Shown here piece by piece: positions 1 through 7,524 of a stretch of 64,000 nucleotides of DNA. A model generated the notes under the pieces. That model worked only from the letters and a program-made list of their open reading frames with translations, did not search any database and was not told where the DNA came from. Position 1 is the first letter of the stretch, and the number at the start of each line of letters is the position of its first letter. The stretch comes from Candidatus Parcubacteria bacterium (lineage in GTDB: Bacteria; Patescibacteriota; Saccharimonadia; Saccharimonadales; Saccharimonadaceae). Where the stretch lies: positions 1 to 64,000 of the forward strand of contig JAEYUP010000001.1 of assembly GCA_023432445.1 (NCBI GenBank), given 5' to 3'. Both the position numbers and the translations under genes were made by a program.

Positions 1-50
1 GGCCCGGGGGGGGGGGGTGGCCCCTTTCCCCACCCCCCCCCGAGGGGTCA
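1..50. repeat. G/C-only palindrome at window edge
   Basis: A run of about a dozen G, then TGG, a short spacer with TTTCC, then CCA and a run of C. The two arms (about bases 6-20 and 29-41) can form a perfect stem of roughly 12 pairs made almost only of G:C. It lies directly after the stop codon of the small leftward ORF, where a terminator would sit, but it has no T tail. The long G run could also be an assembly artefact at a contig edge. Confidence 0.55.
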
Positions 51-179
51 GCGACTGAAGTAGCCGATGGGCTTGGGCTTTTGGTCCTTAGCCTGCATCT
101 TTGCAACGTATGTTGCATACGCCGCTGCTACTTCTTGTGCGGTGGTGGCGCGACGAATCGCAGCTTCCTCGTTGCTCAA
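48..179 (-). CDS. small 43-residue protein of unknown function
   Basis: A short leftward reading frame beginning MSNEEAAIRRATTAQEV and ending PKPIGYFSR. It is hydrophilic, alanine-rich and probably helical in the first two thirds, with a lysine/proline tail. The TTG start at 177-179 follows an AGGA about ten bases upstream. A GTG at 186-188 is in frame but sits one base from the AGGA, too close for that SD to serve it. An in-frame TAG just upstream of the GTG prevents a longer protein. The frame lies at the end of the hairpin-rich transcript that starts near 574, so it may be the message of that transcript, or may be incidental to an RNA gene. I do not recognise a family. Confidence 0.4.
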   Translation of the reverse strand: MSNEEAAIRRATTAQEVAAAYATYVAKMQAKDQKPKPIGYFSR

Positions 180-575
180 TCTTCTCACTTCCTAAGGTGA
201 AATGGGTCTCTGTAAAGAGTCTGTGAATAAGCTGGAGGGGCCTCTGCGAGCCTAGAGCTTGCAGCCCGAGGGGGTGCAACTGACCAGCTCTTTTAGCAAA
301 TGCTACTTATCCATACCAGGTAGTAGCACTGCATGGGCGCGAGGCCCCTCCAGACATGGTCGTTCCGTTGGAACAATGACCTCCAGAGGCGAACCCCCAG
401 GATCTCGTCGTTCCGCGGGAACGTTGGCGTACGGTGCAGCCCCACAAGGGGGGTGCGGAGCTACACCGTACTATTTTCGCTATCTCTGTCAATGTACAGA
501 CAGGGAGTTGCGGGAAACGGACACAAGTTCTAAGCGCATCTTAGCGTCGGTTTCTCGCAACTCCACCCATCTATA
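180..575 (-). ncRNA. highly structured transcript (RNA gene or long leader)
   Basis: About 400 bases with no convincing gene on either strand but many perfect or near-perfect hairpins: 514-568 (15 pairs, one G-U, with a nested stem), CTGTC/GACAG near 490-511, GTACGGTG/CACCGTAC with an inner CCCC/GGGG near 430-474, two GTTCC-nnn-GGAAC hairpins near 360-380 and 405-424, and CTGGAGGGGCCTC (232-244) pairing with 341-353 around further stems. A strong leftward promoter at 581-609 would start transcription near 574. I found no RNase P, tmRNA or SRP signatures. It could be a new small RNA or a structured 5' leader for the small ORF at 48-179. Confidence 0.5.
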
Positions 576-580
576 GTCTT

Positions 581-609
581 ATTATAGCACTATAGGGTGA
601 GGCCGTCAA
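581..609 (-). promoter_or_regulatory. promoter of the structured transcript
   Basis: On the minus strand TTGACG (604-609), a 17-base spacer, then TATAAT (581-586). It is a near-consensus sigma70-type promoter overlapping the last codons of the helicase gene and reading into the hairpin-rich region. Confidence 0.75.
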
Positions 610-3600
610 TAAGATCTTGTTCAAAAGCTAGTACGCCCTCTAGAGTGTCAGGATAGGTCGATGTGTCTGGTAAGTCTAGTGTCATGATGCGCCGCCAGAC
701 TGCTTCTATAAGCTTGGCTGTCCGGTCAAGCTCATCTTGACTGAACTGCATGTCAAGAATGGTTATCTCCCCTGATTTGGTGGGCTGGACGAAAGCGACA
801 TGGCCAGAGTCTATCGAAAAGTTATGATAATCTCTCGAGCCGCCTATCAGGATGGCGTAAAAAAGTAACTGCTGTTGATAGCGGTGTAGCTTCTGTTTCT
901 CGTATTCTTTGGAGCCCTTCCAGTCGGTTGGGGGCTTGCCCGTCTTGTAGTCGGTGATAGTCATAGTCTTGGCTTTAGAATCGATGTCTACGACGTCGAT
1001 CTTACCCGTGAGGCGCGCCTCCCCAATTTGGACGTTTTGGTGTGCAAACGGTAGTTCGGCCCGCTGGTCTTTGGTAAAGCGTACTAGCGGCGAAGCTAGA
1101 AAGATCGGTAGCTGCTCACTACCCTTCTGTAGGCCGGCGGCAAGGTCAGCTTCGTCCAGGCGCTCCTTCTTTAAAGCCTCTTCAAAATCGTGCAAGGTGT
1201 CCTCTAGTGGTCGGCGCTCGCCATTTGCGAGTACGTGTGTGTGGGCTTGCTGCAGCGCGTAGTGGACGGCGTTACCGTATGATATTGCTAGTGATGAGGC
1301 GTGTGGGAAGCGAAGCAGATGCTTGAGCAAGAACGCCCGTGGACCACCAGAACTTATGTCTAGAAAAGAAGTTAAGGCGGTGGCGCTTAGGCGATATGTG
1401 TCAAGGCGTGGCCCTAAAATGTCGCGGAGTTCGGTGGTTACAGTCTGTAACGGCTCTTGCCAGGCATTGACAGTTGCCTGAACCCGTTCCTCGATAGTGA
1501 TTGCTGGGGCGGCCTGGCTGTCGATAGCTGCTTCTGTAATGAAATCGGCCACCAATGATGGTTTATCTCGCTCGTCGCTACTAGAGAACGATAGCGTTAG
1601 TCGGCGCTTGGCGCGGGTCATGGCTACGTAAAACAGACGAAGTCGCTCGTCTGCCGTGTCGCCAGCTGGGGCTAATGGTAGGTTGGCCGGGTACACTATC
1701 GATCGTGGTCGAGTACGCGCGGACTGGCCCCATTTAGAATCAATAGTGTTAATTATGTAGACGTGGTCAAACTCTAGTCCTTTGGCTTTGTGGGCTGTCA
1801 GGAGGTCGACTGCGGACTCTTTTTCGCTCAACGAGTGTCGTGGTGTACTAATCACCAAACCTAGACGTCGGTAGGTCTCGATAAACTCAACAAAAGTTTG
1901 CAGTGTGGCCTTAGACCCTATTTTGTACTCGTGCAGACGACTGCGGATTACTTGTAGAGCCGCGAGGTAGTCCATGTAGTTTTCTGGGTTTTCAGATAAG
2001 GCTTTGTCGCCAAAATAATACTCAAACAATGGGCTGGTGCTGACGCTGTCTGGTCGCCCCATTAACCTATCGAGCATCGACTCTAGCGAAGTGGTATGGA
2101 AAGCGGCGGCTAAGTCTACCAAAAAGCTGTGGATTTCGGTGAAAGCGGGGGTTGTTTCCATGGCAGTCATCCAGTGCTGACGAGATTCGTACGAGTTAAG
2201 GCTGAGTTTCCAGAGGTCTTTCGGAGCCACTCCCCAGGCGGGGTGCGCCAGAAGTTCGGGCAGTAAAGCGTTAGCCTGACTATGGCGGCCGGTTGCTAAA
2301 GCAACAATAAATCGGGCAAAAAGTTCCAGAGCTAAGATCGGCGGCTGTTCGAGCGCGTTGTCCTGCTTTTCGTAGCGCACCGGCAGGCCGGCCGCGTGAA
2401 GATAAGGTACCATTTGCTGTAGGTCTTGGTGTTTGCGGCCAAGTATAGCTATCTTAAGGCTAGGATCAGCCTCTCGGGCGGACTTTATCTGGCTGGCTAC
2501 CCACTGACGCTCCAGAACGACGGACTGATGTTGGATAAGTTCCACCTCGCCCTGTTCGGTGCGCTGGGCCTGTAAAGTTTTATCAATTTCTGGTATACGG
2601 GCCTCCAGCCGGTCTGTTCCCTGCTGGATAACGCGACGTGAGGTGTCTAGGATACTGGCTCCTGAGCGGTAGTTGTCGGTCAGTACTATCAACTCGGTAG
2701 ATGGAAACTGTTCTCTGAAGTGCAGAATGTTGCTGACATCGGCCCCCTGGAAACCGTAAACAGCCTGGTCGTCGTCGCCAACTGTTAAAATGTTTGGAGC
2801 TCCCTCGTTGACGGGGTTGTCGGTGAGATTATGAAGGATACGCATCTGTGCAATGTTGGTGTCTTGGAACTCGTCAACCATCAGGTACAGATATTGCTCC
2901 TGCAGGTTATAGCGCAGCTCCGGGTAAACTTCCATAGCATGAACGACCTGTAGGATCATGTCGTCGTAGTCGTAGAGCCCGGCCTCTTCCATTCGCCTGA
3001 TGTATTCATAGTAAATGAAGCTGAGGCTTTTAAGCTTTGCGAGACGCTCGCGGTCTTTAAAGACAGGGTTTTTTTGGTCATCCTTCCCCGTCCAGCTATT
3101 TTTCCAAGCGGTTATAGGTTTAGTTGATCCATTCTGCTCGTTCGAATCTTGCAAAGCTTGCTGCAGCGAACTGGCTAATATCTTAACAAGCGGCATAACT
3201 TCGTATAAGCTGTCGGTCTGCTCGGCTATAGTCTGAATTTCTGGCATAATTTTGTGAAGTTCTGCTGCGGTCGTCTTGCCGATACGATTGGAAAAAATCG
3301 GCAGTACTAGCCGGTCGATAGCGTCAAGCGACTGCTCGTCTTGAGAGATGAGCGCCAATAACTCGTCGCTAGTCATACCACCAGCGCGTTTGAGTTCTGA
3401 AATTACCGCTCTAGCGTCATATAGATAGGTGTACTCGCCGTTTTTGGTGGCCGCAAGGGGGTTCTTGTAGTCAAGTTCCTCAAAGATTGCTCGAAGTATC
3501 TGGTATTGAGCCAGCTCATCGGCTGGCGAGAACAAGGCGTTGTTGTAGAAAAACTCGCGGTGCGTGTTAATTATTTCGGTGCCAAAGCTGTGAAATGTGT

Positions 3601-3862
3601 GAATGGCGACTTTGTAAGCCTCTTTGCCGATTATACCCACCAGGCGTTCGCGCATGGCCGCCGCACCACTTTCGGTAAAAGTTAGACATAGGATGCTTTC
3701 AGGTAAAGTGTCGGTTTTTTTGAGAATGTTGGCGATACGGACGCTTAGTAACTCGGTTTTACCTGTTCCGGGGCCGGCTATTACCATCACTGGGCCATCA
3801 ATAGAGTCCACCGCCTTTCTCTGAGCGTCGTTAAGTTGGCGGTATCTTCTGTCGAACTCCAT
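590..3862 (-). CDS. UvrD/PcrA-like superfamily 1 helicase fused to PD-(D/E)XK nuclease
   Basis: A 1,090-residue protein joining an ATP-dependent 3'-5' DNA helicase to a RecB/AddB-like nuclease, expected to act in double-strand-break repair or recombination. Helicase motifs are in order: Walker A GPGTGKTELL (about residue 30), Walker B VDEFQDT, VGDDDQAVYGFQGA, the DNYRS motif, HKAKGLEFDHV and the late FYVAMTRAKRRL. The last 250 residues hold the nuclease: a conserved His in YGNAVHYALQQAHTH, then GKIDVVDID and ITDYKTGK, which give the D...(D/E)XK active site. The layout resembles AdnA/AdnB or UvrD-nuclease fusions; no AddA/AddB partner is next to it. The ATG start is clear and faces the divergent gene at 3901. 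Confidence 0.92.
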   Translation of the reverse strand: MEFDRRYRQLNDAQRKAVDSIDGPVMVIAGPGTGKTELLSVRIANILKKTDTLPESILCLTFTESGAAAMRERLVGIIGKEAYKVAIHTFHSFGTEIINTHREFFYNNALFSPADELAQYQILRAIFEELDYKNPLAATKNGEYTYLYDARAVISELKRAGGMTSDELLALISQDEQSLDAIDRLVLPIFSNRIGKTTAAELHKIMPEIQTIAEQTDSLYEVMPLVKILASSLQQALQDSNEQNGSTKPITAWKNSWTGKDDQKNPVFKDRERLAKLKSLSFIYYEYIRRMEEAGLYDYDDMILQVVHAMEVYPELRYNLQEQYLYLMVDEFQDTNIAQMRILHNLTDNPVNEGAPNILTVGDDDQAVYGFQGADVSNILHFREQFPSTELIVLTDNYRSGASILDTSRRVIQQGTDRLEARIPEIDKTLQAQRTEQGEVELIQHQSVVLERQWVASQIKSAREADPSLKIAILGRKHQDLQQMVPYLHAAGLPVRYEKQDNALEQPPILALELFARFIVALATGRHSQANALLPELLAHPAWGVAPKDLWKLSLNSYESRQHWMTAMETTPAFTEIHSFLVDLAAAFHTTSLESMLDRLMGRPDSVSTSPLFEYYFGDKALSENPENYMDYLAALQVIRSRLHEYKIGSKATLQTFVEFIETYRRLGLVISTPRHSLSEKESAVDLLTAHKAKGLEFDHVYIINTIDSKWGQSARTRPRSIVYPANLPLAPAGDTADERLRLFYVAMTRAKRRLTLSFSSSDERDKPSLVADFITEAAIDSQAAPAITIEERVQATVNAWQEPLQTVTTELRDILGPRLDTYRLSATALTSFLDISSGGPRAFLLKHLLRFPHASSLAISYGNAVHYALQQAHTHVLANGERRPLEDTLHDFEEALKKERLDEADLAAGLQKGSEQLPIFLASPLVRFTKDQRAELPFAHQNVQIGEARLTGKIDVVDIDSKAKTMTITDYKTGKPPTDWKGSKEYEKQKLHRYQQQLLFYAILIGGSRDYHNFSIDSGHVAFVQPTKSGEITILDMQFSQDELDRTAKLIEAVWRRIMTLDLPDTSTYPDTLEGVLAFEQDLIDGLTL

Positions 3863-3888
3863 GTATATGATTATACCATCAGAGGTGG

Positions 3889-3894
3889 TACAAT
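3889..3894 (+). promoter_or_regulatory. leaderless extended -10 (TGG-TACAAT)
   Basis: TACAAT preceded by TGG ends six bases before the ATG at 3901, so transcription should begin at or next to the start codon. No SD is present. Confidence 0.6.
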
Positions 3895-3900
3895 GACCGC

Positions 3901-4389
3901 ATGAATGATTACGTCGTTCGCGAGGTTGAGATCGAGAAAACGGTTAAGGATCACTTTTCTGTCGAGCTTGATATCGAGGCAATGATAGTTGCCGATGTAC
4001 CGGTTGGTCCGACGAGCGTCGCTAGTTTGTTTTTAACCCGAAAGAAGCAGTTGTACCTTTTTGTCGACAGTAAGTCGCCGTTGACGCTTGGCGAAGTCCG
4101 CAAGATTGTCGGACGCATGGGCTTAAAGGCCGAGACGTACCTCCCTCCCCGAGATCAACCTGATTACTTTGACGAAATTGGTAGAGCCAAGTTCCAGGAA
4201 GTATTTCCCGGCAAGAAAGTAACTAACGCCCAGGACATCGCCTATTATCGAACGCTGGCTCCTTATCGTCCGGCATTAGTACTTATAAGTGAGGTTACTG
4301 ACGGCGCTGTTTATCAGCACGATGCTGACGCCGCGACAGGCTGGCGTCCATCAACCAAGTTTACCTATCGACGGATAAGGACCAGTTAG
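3901..4389 (+). CDS. conserved hypothetical protein, 162 residues
   Basis: A soluble acidic protein without signal peptide or membrane segment. It alternates predicted strands and helices, with a region resembling a small alpha/beta fold around LFLTRKKQLYLFVDSKSPL and a tyrosine/proline-rich second half. It begins MNDYVVREVEIEKTVK. I do not recognise the family. It is divergent from the helicase gene with only 38 bases between, and its own extended -10 predicts a leaderless message. Intact frame, normal composition and a well-placed promoter support a real gene; nothing seen suggests a specific reaction. Confidence 0.75.
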   Translation: MNDYVVREVEIEKTVKDHFSVELDIEAMIVADVPVGPTSVASLFLTRKKQLYLFVDSKSPLTLGEVRKIVGRMGLKAETYLPPRDQPDYFDEIGRAKFQEVFPGKKVTNAQDIAYYRTLAPYRPALVLISEVTDGAVYQHDADAATGWRPSTKFTYRRIRTS

Positions 4390-4414
4390 AATAGCCACTT
4401 TTTAGCATAAGTGG

Positions 4415-4420
4415 TATTAT
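4415..4420 (+). promoter_or_regulatory. leaderless extended -10 (TGG-TATTAT)
   Basis: TATTAT with TGG in front ends eight bases before ATG 4429. It argues for that ATG rather than the in-frame GTG at 4411, which overlaps the -10 box. Confidence 0.5.
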
Positions 4421-4428
4421 GGGCTTAT

Positions 4429-4932
4429 ATGCAAGACGATCGTCGTTCACTTATTGTCAAAAGGATATGGATGGCTATTTTGGCCCTAGTATTAGTAGCG
4501 GCAATTGCGGCTACAACCGTATTTATATTGTCACAAGTAGCCGAGCCAGAGGAAGCGCCCAAGACTGCCGAACAAACTTTAGCCGACAATCTATTGGACG
4601 CTTATAATGCTGGTGGCGGTAATGGTAACTTCTTTGGAGAGCCAGTTGTGCAAGCAAGCGCGACTGACGGTTACAAGAATGCTCACGTTAAAATAGACGA
4701 CGGTAGTGAGCCGAACGAACGTCCAACAGCTTTCTTTTACCAAGTGCCAGACGGTTCGTGGCAGTTTTTGACCACAGCTAAAAACCAAGACAGTTTGAGC
4801 TGCGACCTATTTAACACAGAAGTGCTGATCAACGCCTACCTAGGCTTTACTTGTAAAGACGGCTCTAAGAGTTCATTTGTTGAACGTGAAGATCCTAAGT
4901 TTGAAGTTGTTCCCGGCTCTAGTGGCGGCTAA
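4429..4932 (+). CDS. membrane-anchored extracytoplasmic protein of unknown function
   Basis: About 167 residues from the ATG at 4429. A basic N-terminus (QDDRRSLIVKRIW) is followed by one hydrophobic helix (AILALVLVAAIAATTVFIL), so the rest probably faces outside as a signal-anchored domain. The outer part holds two cysteines (in LSCDLF and FTCKDG) about 20 residues apart that could form a disulphide, and ends in a glycine/serine tail. The frame begins upstream at 4411, but the -10 box covers that position, so the shorter start is preferred. It converges with the pilin-like gene, 10 bases apart at their ends. Family not recognised. Confidence 0.7.
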   Translation: MQDDRRSLIVKRIWMAILALVLVAAIAATTVFILSQVAEPEEAPKTAEQTLADNLLDAYNAGGGNGNFFGEPVVQASATDGYKNAHVKIDDGSEPNERPTAFFYQVPDGSWQFLTTAKNQDSLSCDLFNTEVLINAYLGFTCKDGSKSSFVEREDPKFEVVPGSSGG

Positions 4933-4942
4933 ATATTAAGTA

Positions 4943-6655
4943 CTAGCGAAGGTCGGACAGTACATAGGAACCGGAGCATGATGCTGATCCAAAGATGTTG
5001 CTGCCCGGTCCATCTGAAGCAGAGTATCCAATAGTCTTGGTGCCGTCGGCATTGTGGGCGACGGTTAGGCTACCAGATGAGATGGTCTCCTCTATGCTGG
5101 TATTTTGGCCAGAATAACGGAAGGCGCCAGAGTTGCTAGACCCGCTCCAGCCAGAACCGTTGATGCTAACTGCCCACGGCCAAGTCTTAGATTGGTCCCA
5201 AGAGTTCCAGTTACCGCTGACGTAGACACGGTACAGGTGCCAGTTTACATTACTTGTGTTAGCTGTAAGGTTGTAGCTCACCTCTGTCAGTCTGAGTCTC
5301 AGATGGTACGCCGGTCGGCCGGAGTATGCACCTCCACAATATTGAGCGCCGGTCAAAACGACTGTTGGGGTCAAGGTCAAGGCGCTTGCTGTATCAGAGT
5401 AGGGCCCCTTATAAGAACCTATAGTGCCTTTTAGTCGGAAATAGTAGGTTCTATTTGGTATAAGGCTGGTAGCAGAAGCCGAGTTGCCAGAAGGTGTCGA
5501 CGAAGATACACTGCCAGCGGGGAAATTGCTGGCCTCCGCTCTTTCTAATACGTAGCCAGTTGCACCTGAAAGTGTAGGCCAGCTAAGATTGATTTGTGTA
5601 GTCGACGCAGCCGTTGCTGTTAACGATGGAGCCGCGAGTCCAGCAACCACTGAAGCGGTAGCCGACCAAGGGCTGGTGTAGATGCCGTTAACTGCTTGGA
5701 TTCGAGCGTAGTAGGTTGTTCCGGTAGTCAGACCCGTCAGGGCCTTTGATAGGGTTGTGCTGGTGGTTGAGTTGTATGAAGAGCTAAAGTCGCCGGTGGT
5801 GTTCCATTGAATATCGTATGAAACGGCGTGGTCGACGGCACACCACGAGAATGTCACTTGAGTGGTGGAATTGCTGGTACCAGTAACGTTACAAGGTGCG
5901 GTTAGCGACCAGGTAGAGGCGGACGTGCTACTAGACCAGTCCCCCGGCCCACTGGCGCCAACGGCCCGAACGCGGAAGTGGTAGTTTGTGCCATACGATA
6001 GTGATGAAAATATCTGAGAGGTGGTACCTACTGAAGTTGTGACAGGCGAAACCGAGAAATCGTTACTAGTGCTACGTTGAACGTCGTATGTTATGGCGCC
6101 CGATATAGGAGTCCAGGAGCCGCTTATCTGAGTAAAGCTTGTTCCTGTAAAGGCACCAAGCTGCGGTACGTCAGAGGCTGAAAGTGTCACGGTGCGGCGA
6201 CTTTCTATAACTGCTATCGCTCCATCTCGTTCCTTTTTGTACTTAATACGGTAAAGCGAGCAGGCCGTCCCCGACGGACCCGTACACGTGGCACTGGAGT
6301 CACCGACGTAGGCAAAGTAGTCCCCATCTTCCGTAGAGGTTAGGTCGTCACAGGAAATCGAGTTGTCGCTACCGGTCGGTGTTTTTAGAGCATCGACATT
6401 GATTCCCTCCAATACCGTCTCACTAACGGTCGAGGCCGGCTGAGTTATCTGAGAGCAGCTTGGATATTCACCATTTTCATCGTAATACTTCTCGAGTGCT
6501 TCAGATATAGCCGTAGCGCGCGATTCGCGCACCGTGTCGCGACCCTCAGCCTGGTACTGAGAAAAACCAATGACGCTTATGGTAGCAAGTATGCCGATGA
6601 CCGATATAACAATCACCAGCTCGATAAGCGTAAAGCCAGGTAGGCGCTTAAACAT
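4943..6655 (-). CDS. type IV pilin-like protein with fibronectin type III modules
   Basis: A 570-residue secreted appendage protein. The N-terminus is a prepilin leader with the cleavage site at LPG|FTLIELVIVISVIGIL: Gly at -1, Phe at +1, Glu at +5, then the hydrophobic assembly helix. A pilin-like head follows (ALEKYYDENGEYPSC, then paired cysteines). Residues from about 170 to 430 carry three fibronectin type III-like modules rich in Ser/Thr, each with a W core and a Y-F-R-V/L-type strand. The C-terminal 130 residues look like a beta-sandwich with Trp, Ser and Asn repeats. Ordinary pilins are 120-180 residues, so this may be an adhesin-tipped pilin. The start at 6653-6655 is chosen over an upstream in-frame ATG because a TACAAT box ends six bases before it. 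Confidence 0.85.
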   Translation of the reverse strand: MFKRLPGFTLIELVIVISVIGILATISVIGFSQYQAEGRDTVRESRATAISEALEKYYDENGEYPSCSQITQPASTVSETVLEGINVDALKTPTGSDNSISCDDLTSTEDGDYFAYVGDSSATCTGPSGTACSLYRIKYKKERDGAIAVIESRRTVTLSASDVPQLGAFTGTSFTQISGSWTPISGAITYDVQRSTSNDFSVSPVTTSVGTTSQIFSSLSYGTNYHFRVRAVGASGPGDWSSSTSASTWSLTAPCNVTGTSNSTTQVTFSWCAVDHAVSYDIQWNTTGDFSSSYNSTTSTTLSKALTGLTTGTTYYARIQAVNGIYTSPWSATASVVAGLAAPSLTATAASTTQINLSWPTLSGATGYVLERAEASNFPAGSVSSSTPSGNSASATSLIPNRTYYFRLKGTIGSYKGPYSDTASALTLTPTVVLTGAQYCGGAYSGRPAYHLRLRLTEVSYNLTANTSNVNWHLYRVYVSGNWNSWDQSKTWPWAVSINGSGWSGSSNSGAFRYSGQNTSIEETISSGSLTVAHNADGTKTIGYSASDGPGSNIFGSASCSGSYVLSDLR

Positions 6656-6661
6656 ATTGTA

Positions 6662-6667
6662 ATTGTA
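6662..6667 (-). promoter_or_regulatory. leaderless extended -10 of the pilin-like gene (TGT-TACAAT)
   Basis: TACAAT ends six bases before the ATG at 6653-6655. Together with the TG in front it gives an extended -10 and fixes the start codon. Confidence 0.6.
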
Positions 6668-6752
6668 ACAAAACATGAGCGATATGGGTATCCCCTAGTG
6701 ATAGATGGTTTTAGTCTCGGCTACTTTGGCGTCAGCGACCGATACTTCAATC

Positions 6753-6781
6753 TTGAGAAAGTCATGAAATTCCGGTATAAT
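6753..6781 (+). promoter_or_regulatory. promoter upstream of the tRNA-Gln region
   Basis: TTGAGA (6753-6758), 17-base spacer, TATAAT (6776-6781). It would transcribe the interrupted tRNA-Gln copy and read on into the intact tRNA. A second, extended -10 (TGG-TACACT, 6943-6948) lies eight bases before the intact tRNA. Confidence 0.65.
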
Positions 6782-6800
6782 ATCTGATTGTACCGACCAT

Positions 6801-6942
6801 AATATTGGGGATTGGCCAAGCGTGAAGACTGCCGGTCGGCAGTCTGCAAGGCCGGAAACCCGGACGACAGATGTCGCCGAGTTGAGGCGGGGTCGCAACC
6901 GATTGTCAGCTTGCTGACAGTAGGATTGTGACAAGGCACTGG
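6801..6942 (+). pseudogene. interrupted 5' fragment of tRNA-Gln with hairpin-rich insert
   Basis: Bases 6801-6822 repeat exactly the 22 bases at 6952-6973 (the tRNA-Gln 5' flank, acceptor strand and start of the D arm). The next tRNA sequence, AAGGCACTGG, reappears at 6933-6942 after a 110-base insert, then the match ends. The insert is a chain of small hairpins: AGACTGCC-GGTC-GGCAGTCT (6827-6846), CCGG-aaac-CCGG, CGACA-ga-TGTCG, and TGTCAGC-TT-GCTGACA (6904-6919). This looks like a truncated tRNA duplicate split in its D loop. Whether the insert is a mobile remnant or a functional RNA is not known. Confidence 0.5.
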
Positions 6943-6956
6943 TACACTACAAATAT

Positions 6957-7030
6957 TGGGGATTGGCCAAGCGGTAAGGCACTGGGTTCTGGTCCCAGGA
7001 TCGGGGGTTCGAATCCCTCATCCCCAGCCA
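6957..7030 (+). tRNA. tRNA-Gln (anticodon CTG)
   Basis: A complete 74-base cloverleaf. Acceptor TGGGGAT pairs with ATCCCCA, then G and encoded CCA. The anticodon arm is CTGGG-TTCTGGT-CCCAG with anticodon CTG; the T arm contains GGTTCGAATCC. The U1-A72 end is typical of bacterial tRNA-Gln. A terminator follows about 65 bases downstream. Confidence 0.95.
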
Positions 7031-7093
7031 GATGCGACAACACAAATTGAGACCCACATCCTTCAATCTGTTGGAAAGGTCTCTGTGATAGAA

Positions 7094-7125
7094 AAACAGG
7101 CACTTCCGGGTGCTTGTTTTATTTT
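7094..7125 (+). terminator. intrinsic terminator after tRNA-Gln
   Basis: Stem AAACAGGCAC / GTGCTTGTTT (one G-U pair) with loop TTCCGG, followed by a T-rich tail. Just beyond, 7154-7167 contains GGTTCGAATCCCAC, a T-arm-like tRNA remnant without the rest of a tRNA. Confidence 0.8.
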
Positions 7126-7179
7126 GGGTTAAAAGTACTTTACAGAGATGAGTTGGTTCGAATCCCACTTGGGTTTTGC

Positions 7180-7185
7180 TATACT
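7180..7185 (+). promoter_or_regulatory. leaderless extended -10 (TGC-TATACT)
   Basis: TATACT ends six bases before ATG 7192 and has TGC in front of it. It rules out the earlier in-frame starts at 7114 and 7168 for this message. Confidence 0.65.
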
Positions 7186-7191
7186 TATGAC

Positions 7192-7524
7192 ATGAACTTT
7201 TCGAAAGTAAAAATTGTGACTTTTGTACCACTTGAAAATGCAGATGATGTTCGTCGTGCTCTTGGCGAAGCTGGTGCTGGCCAGATTGGTGAATATAGTT
7301 TCTGTAGCTACTCAGTCATCGGTAAGGGTCGCTTTACGCCCTCTGAAAATGCTGATCCTCACATTGGTTTACAAAACCGGGCTGAAGTTGTTGAAGAAGA
7401 GCGAATTGAAGTCGTCTGTGATCACACTAAAGCTAAAGCTGTCGTTGCAGCAATGAAGTCAGCTCATCCTTATGAAGAAGTTGCTTTTGATATCTACCCT
7501 CTGATCGACGAGCAAGATTTATGA
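7192..7524 (+). CDS. stand-alone NIF3/YqfO-type domain protein
   Basis: A 110-residue protein matching the small domain inserted in the middle of YqfO/NIF3-type dinuclear-metal proteins: an opening strand (KIVTFVPLENADDVRRAL), the hallmark GAGQIGEYSFCSYS, GKGRFTPSENADPHIG, and the closing SAHPYEEVAFDIYPL. The flanking metal-binding NIF3 halves are absent, so it is probably a regulatory or oligomerising PII/CutA-like fold acting alone. Stand-alone versions are known. It starts at the ATG fixed by the -10 box and overlaps the next gene by ATGA, so the two are co-transcribed and probably translationally coupled. Confidence 0.85.
   Translation: MNFSKVKIVTFVPLENADDVRRALGEAGAGQIGEYSFCSYSVIGKGRFTPSENADPHIGLQNRAEVVEEERIEVVCDHTKAKAVVAAMKSAHPYEEVAFDIYPLIDEQDL

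Noticed and set aside
180..575. tmRNA, RNase P RNA or SRP RNA
   Set aside because: No tRNA-like ends with CCA, no tag reading frame, no RNase P P4 (GAGGAAAGTCC-like) or SRP GGAAG signature on either strand.
5105..5434. 109-residue rightward ORF inside the pilin gene
   Set aside because: Shadow frame of a gene with clear domains on the other strand.
6947..7231. Leftward ORFs over tRNA-Gln
   Set aside because: They run through the tRNA and its terminator on the opposite strand and have no SD or promoter.
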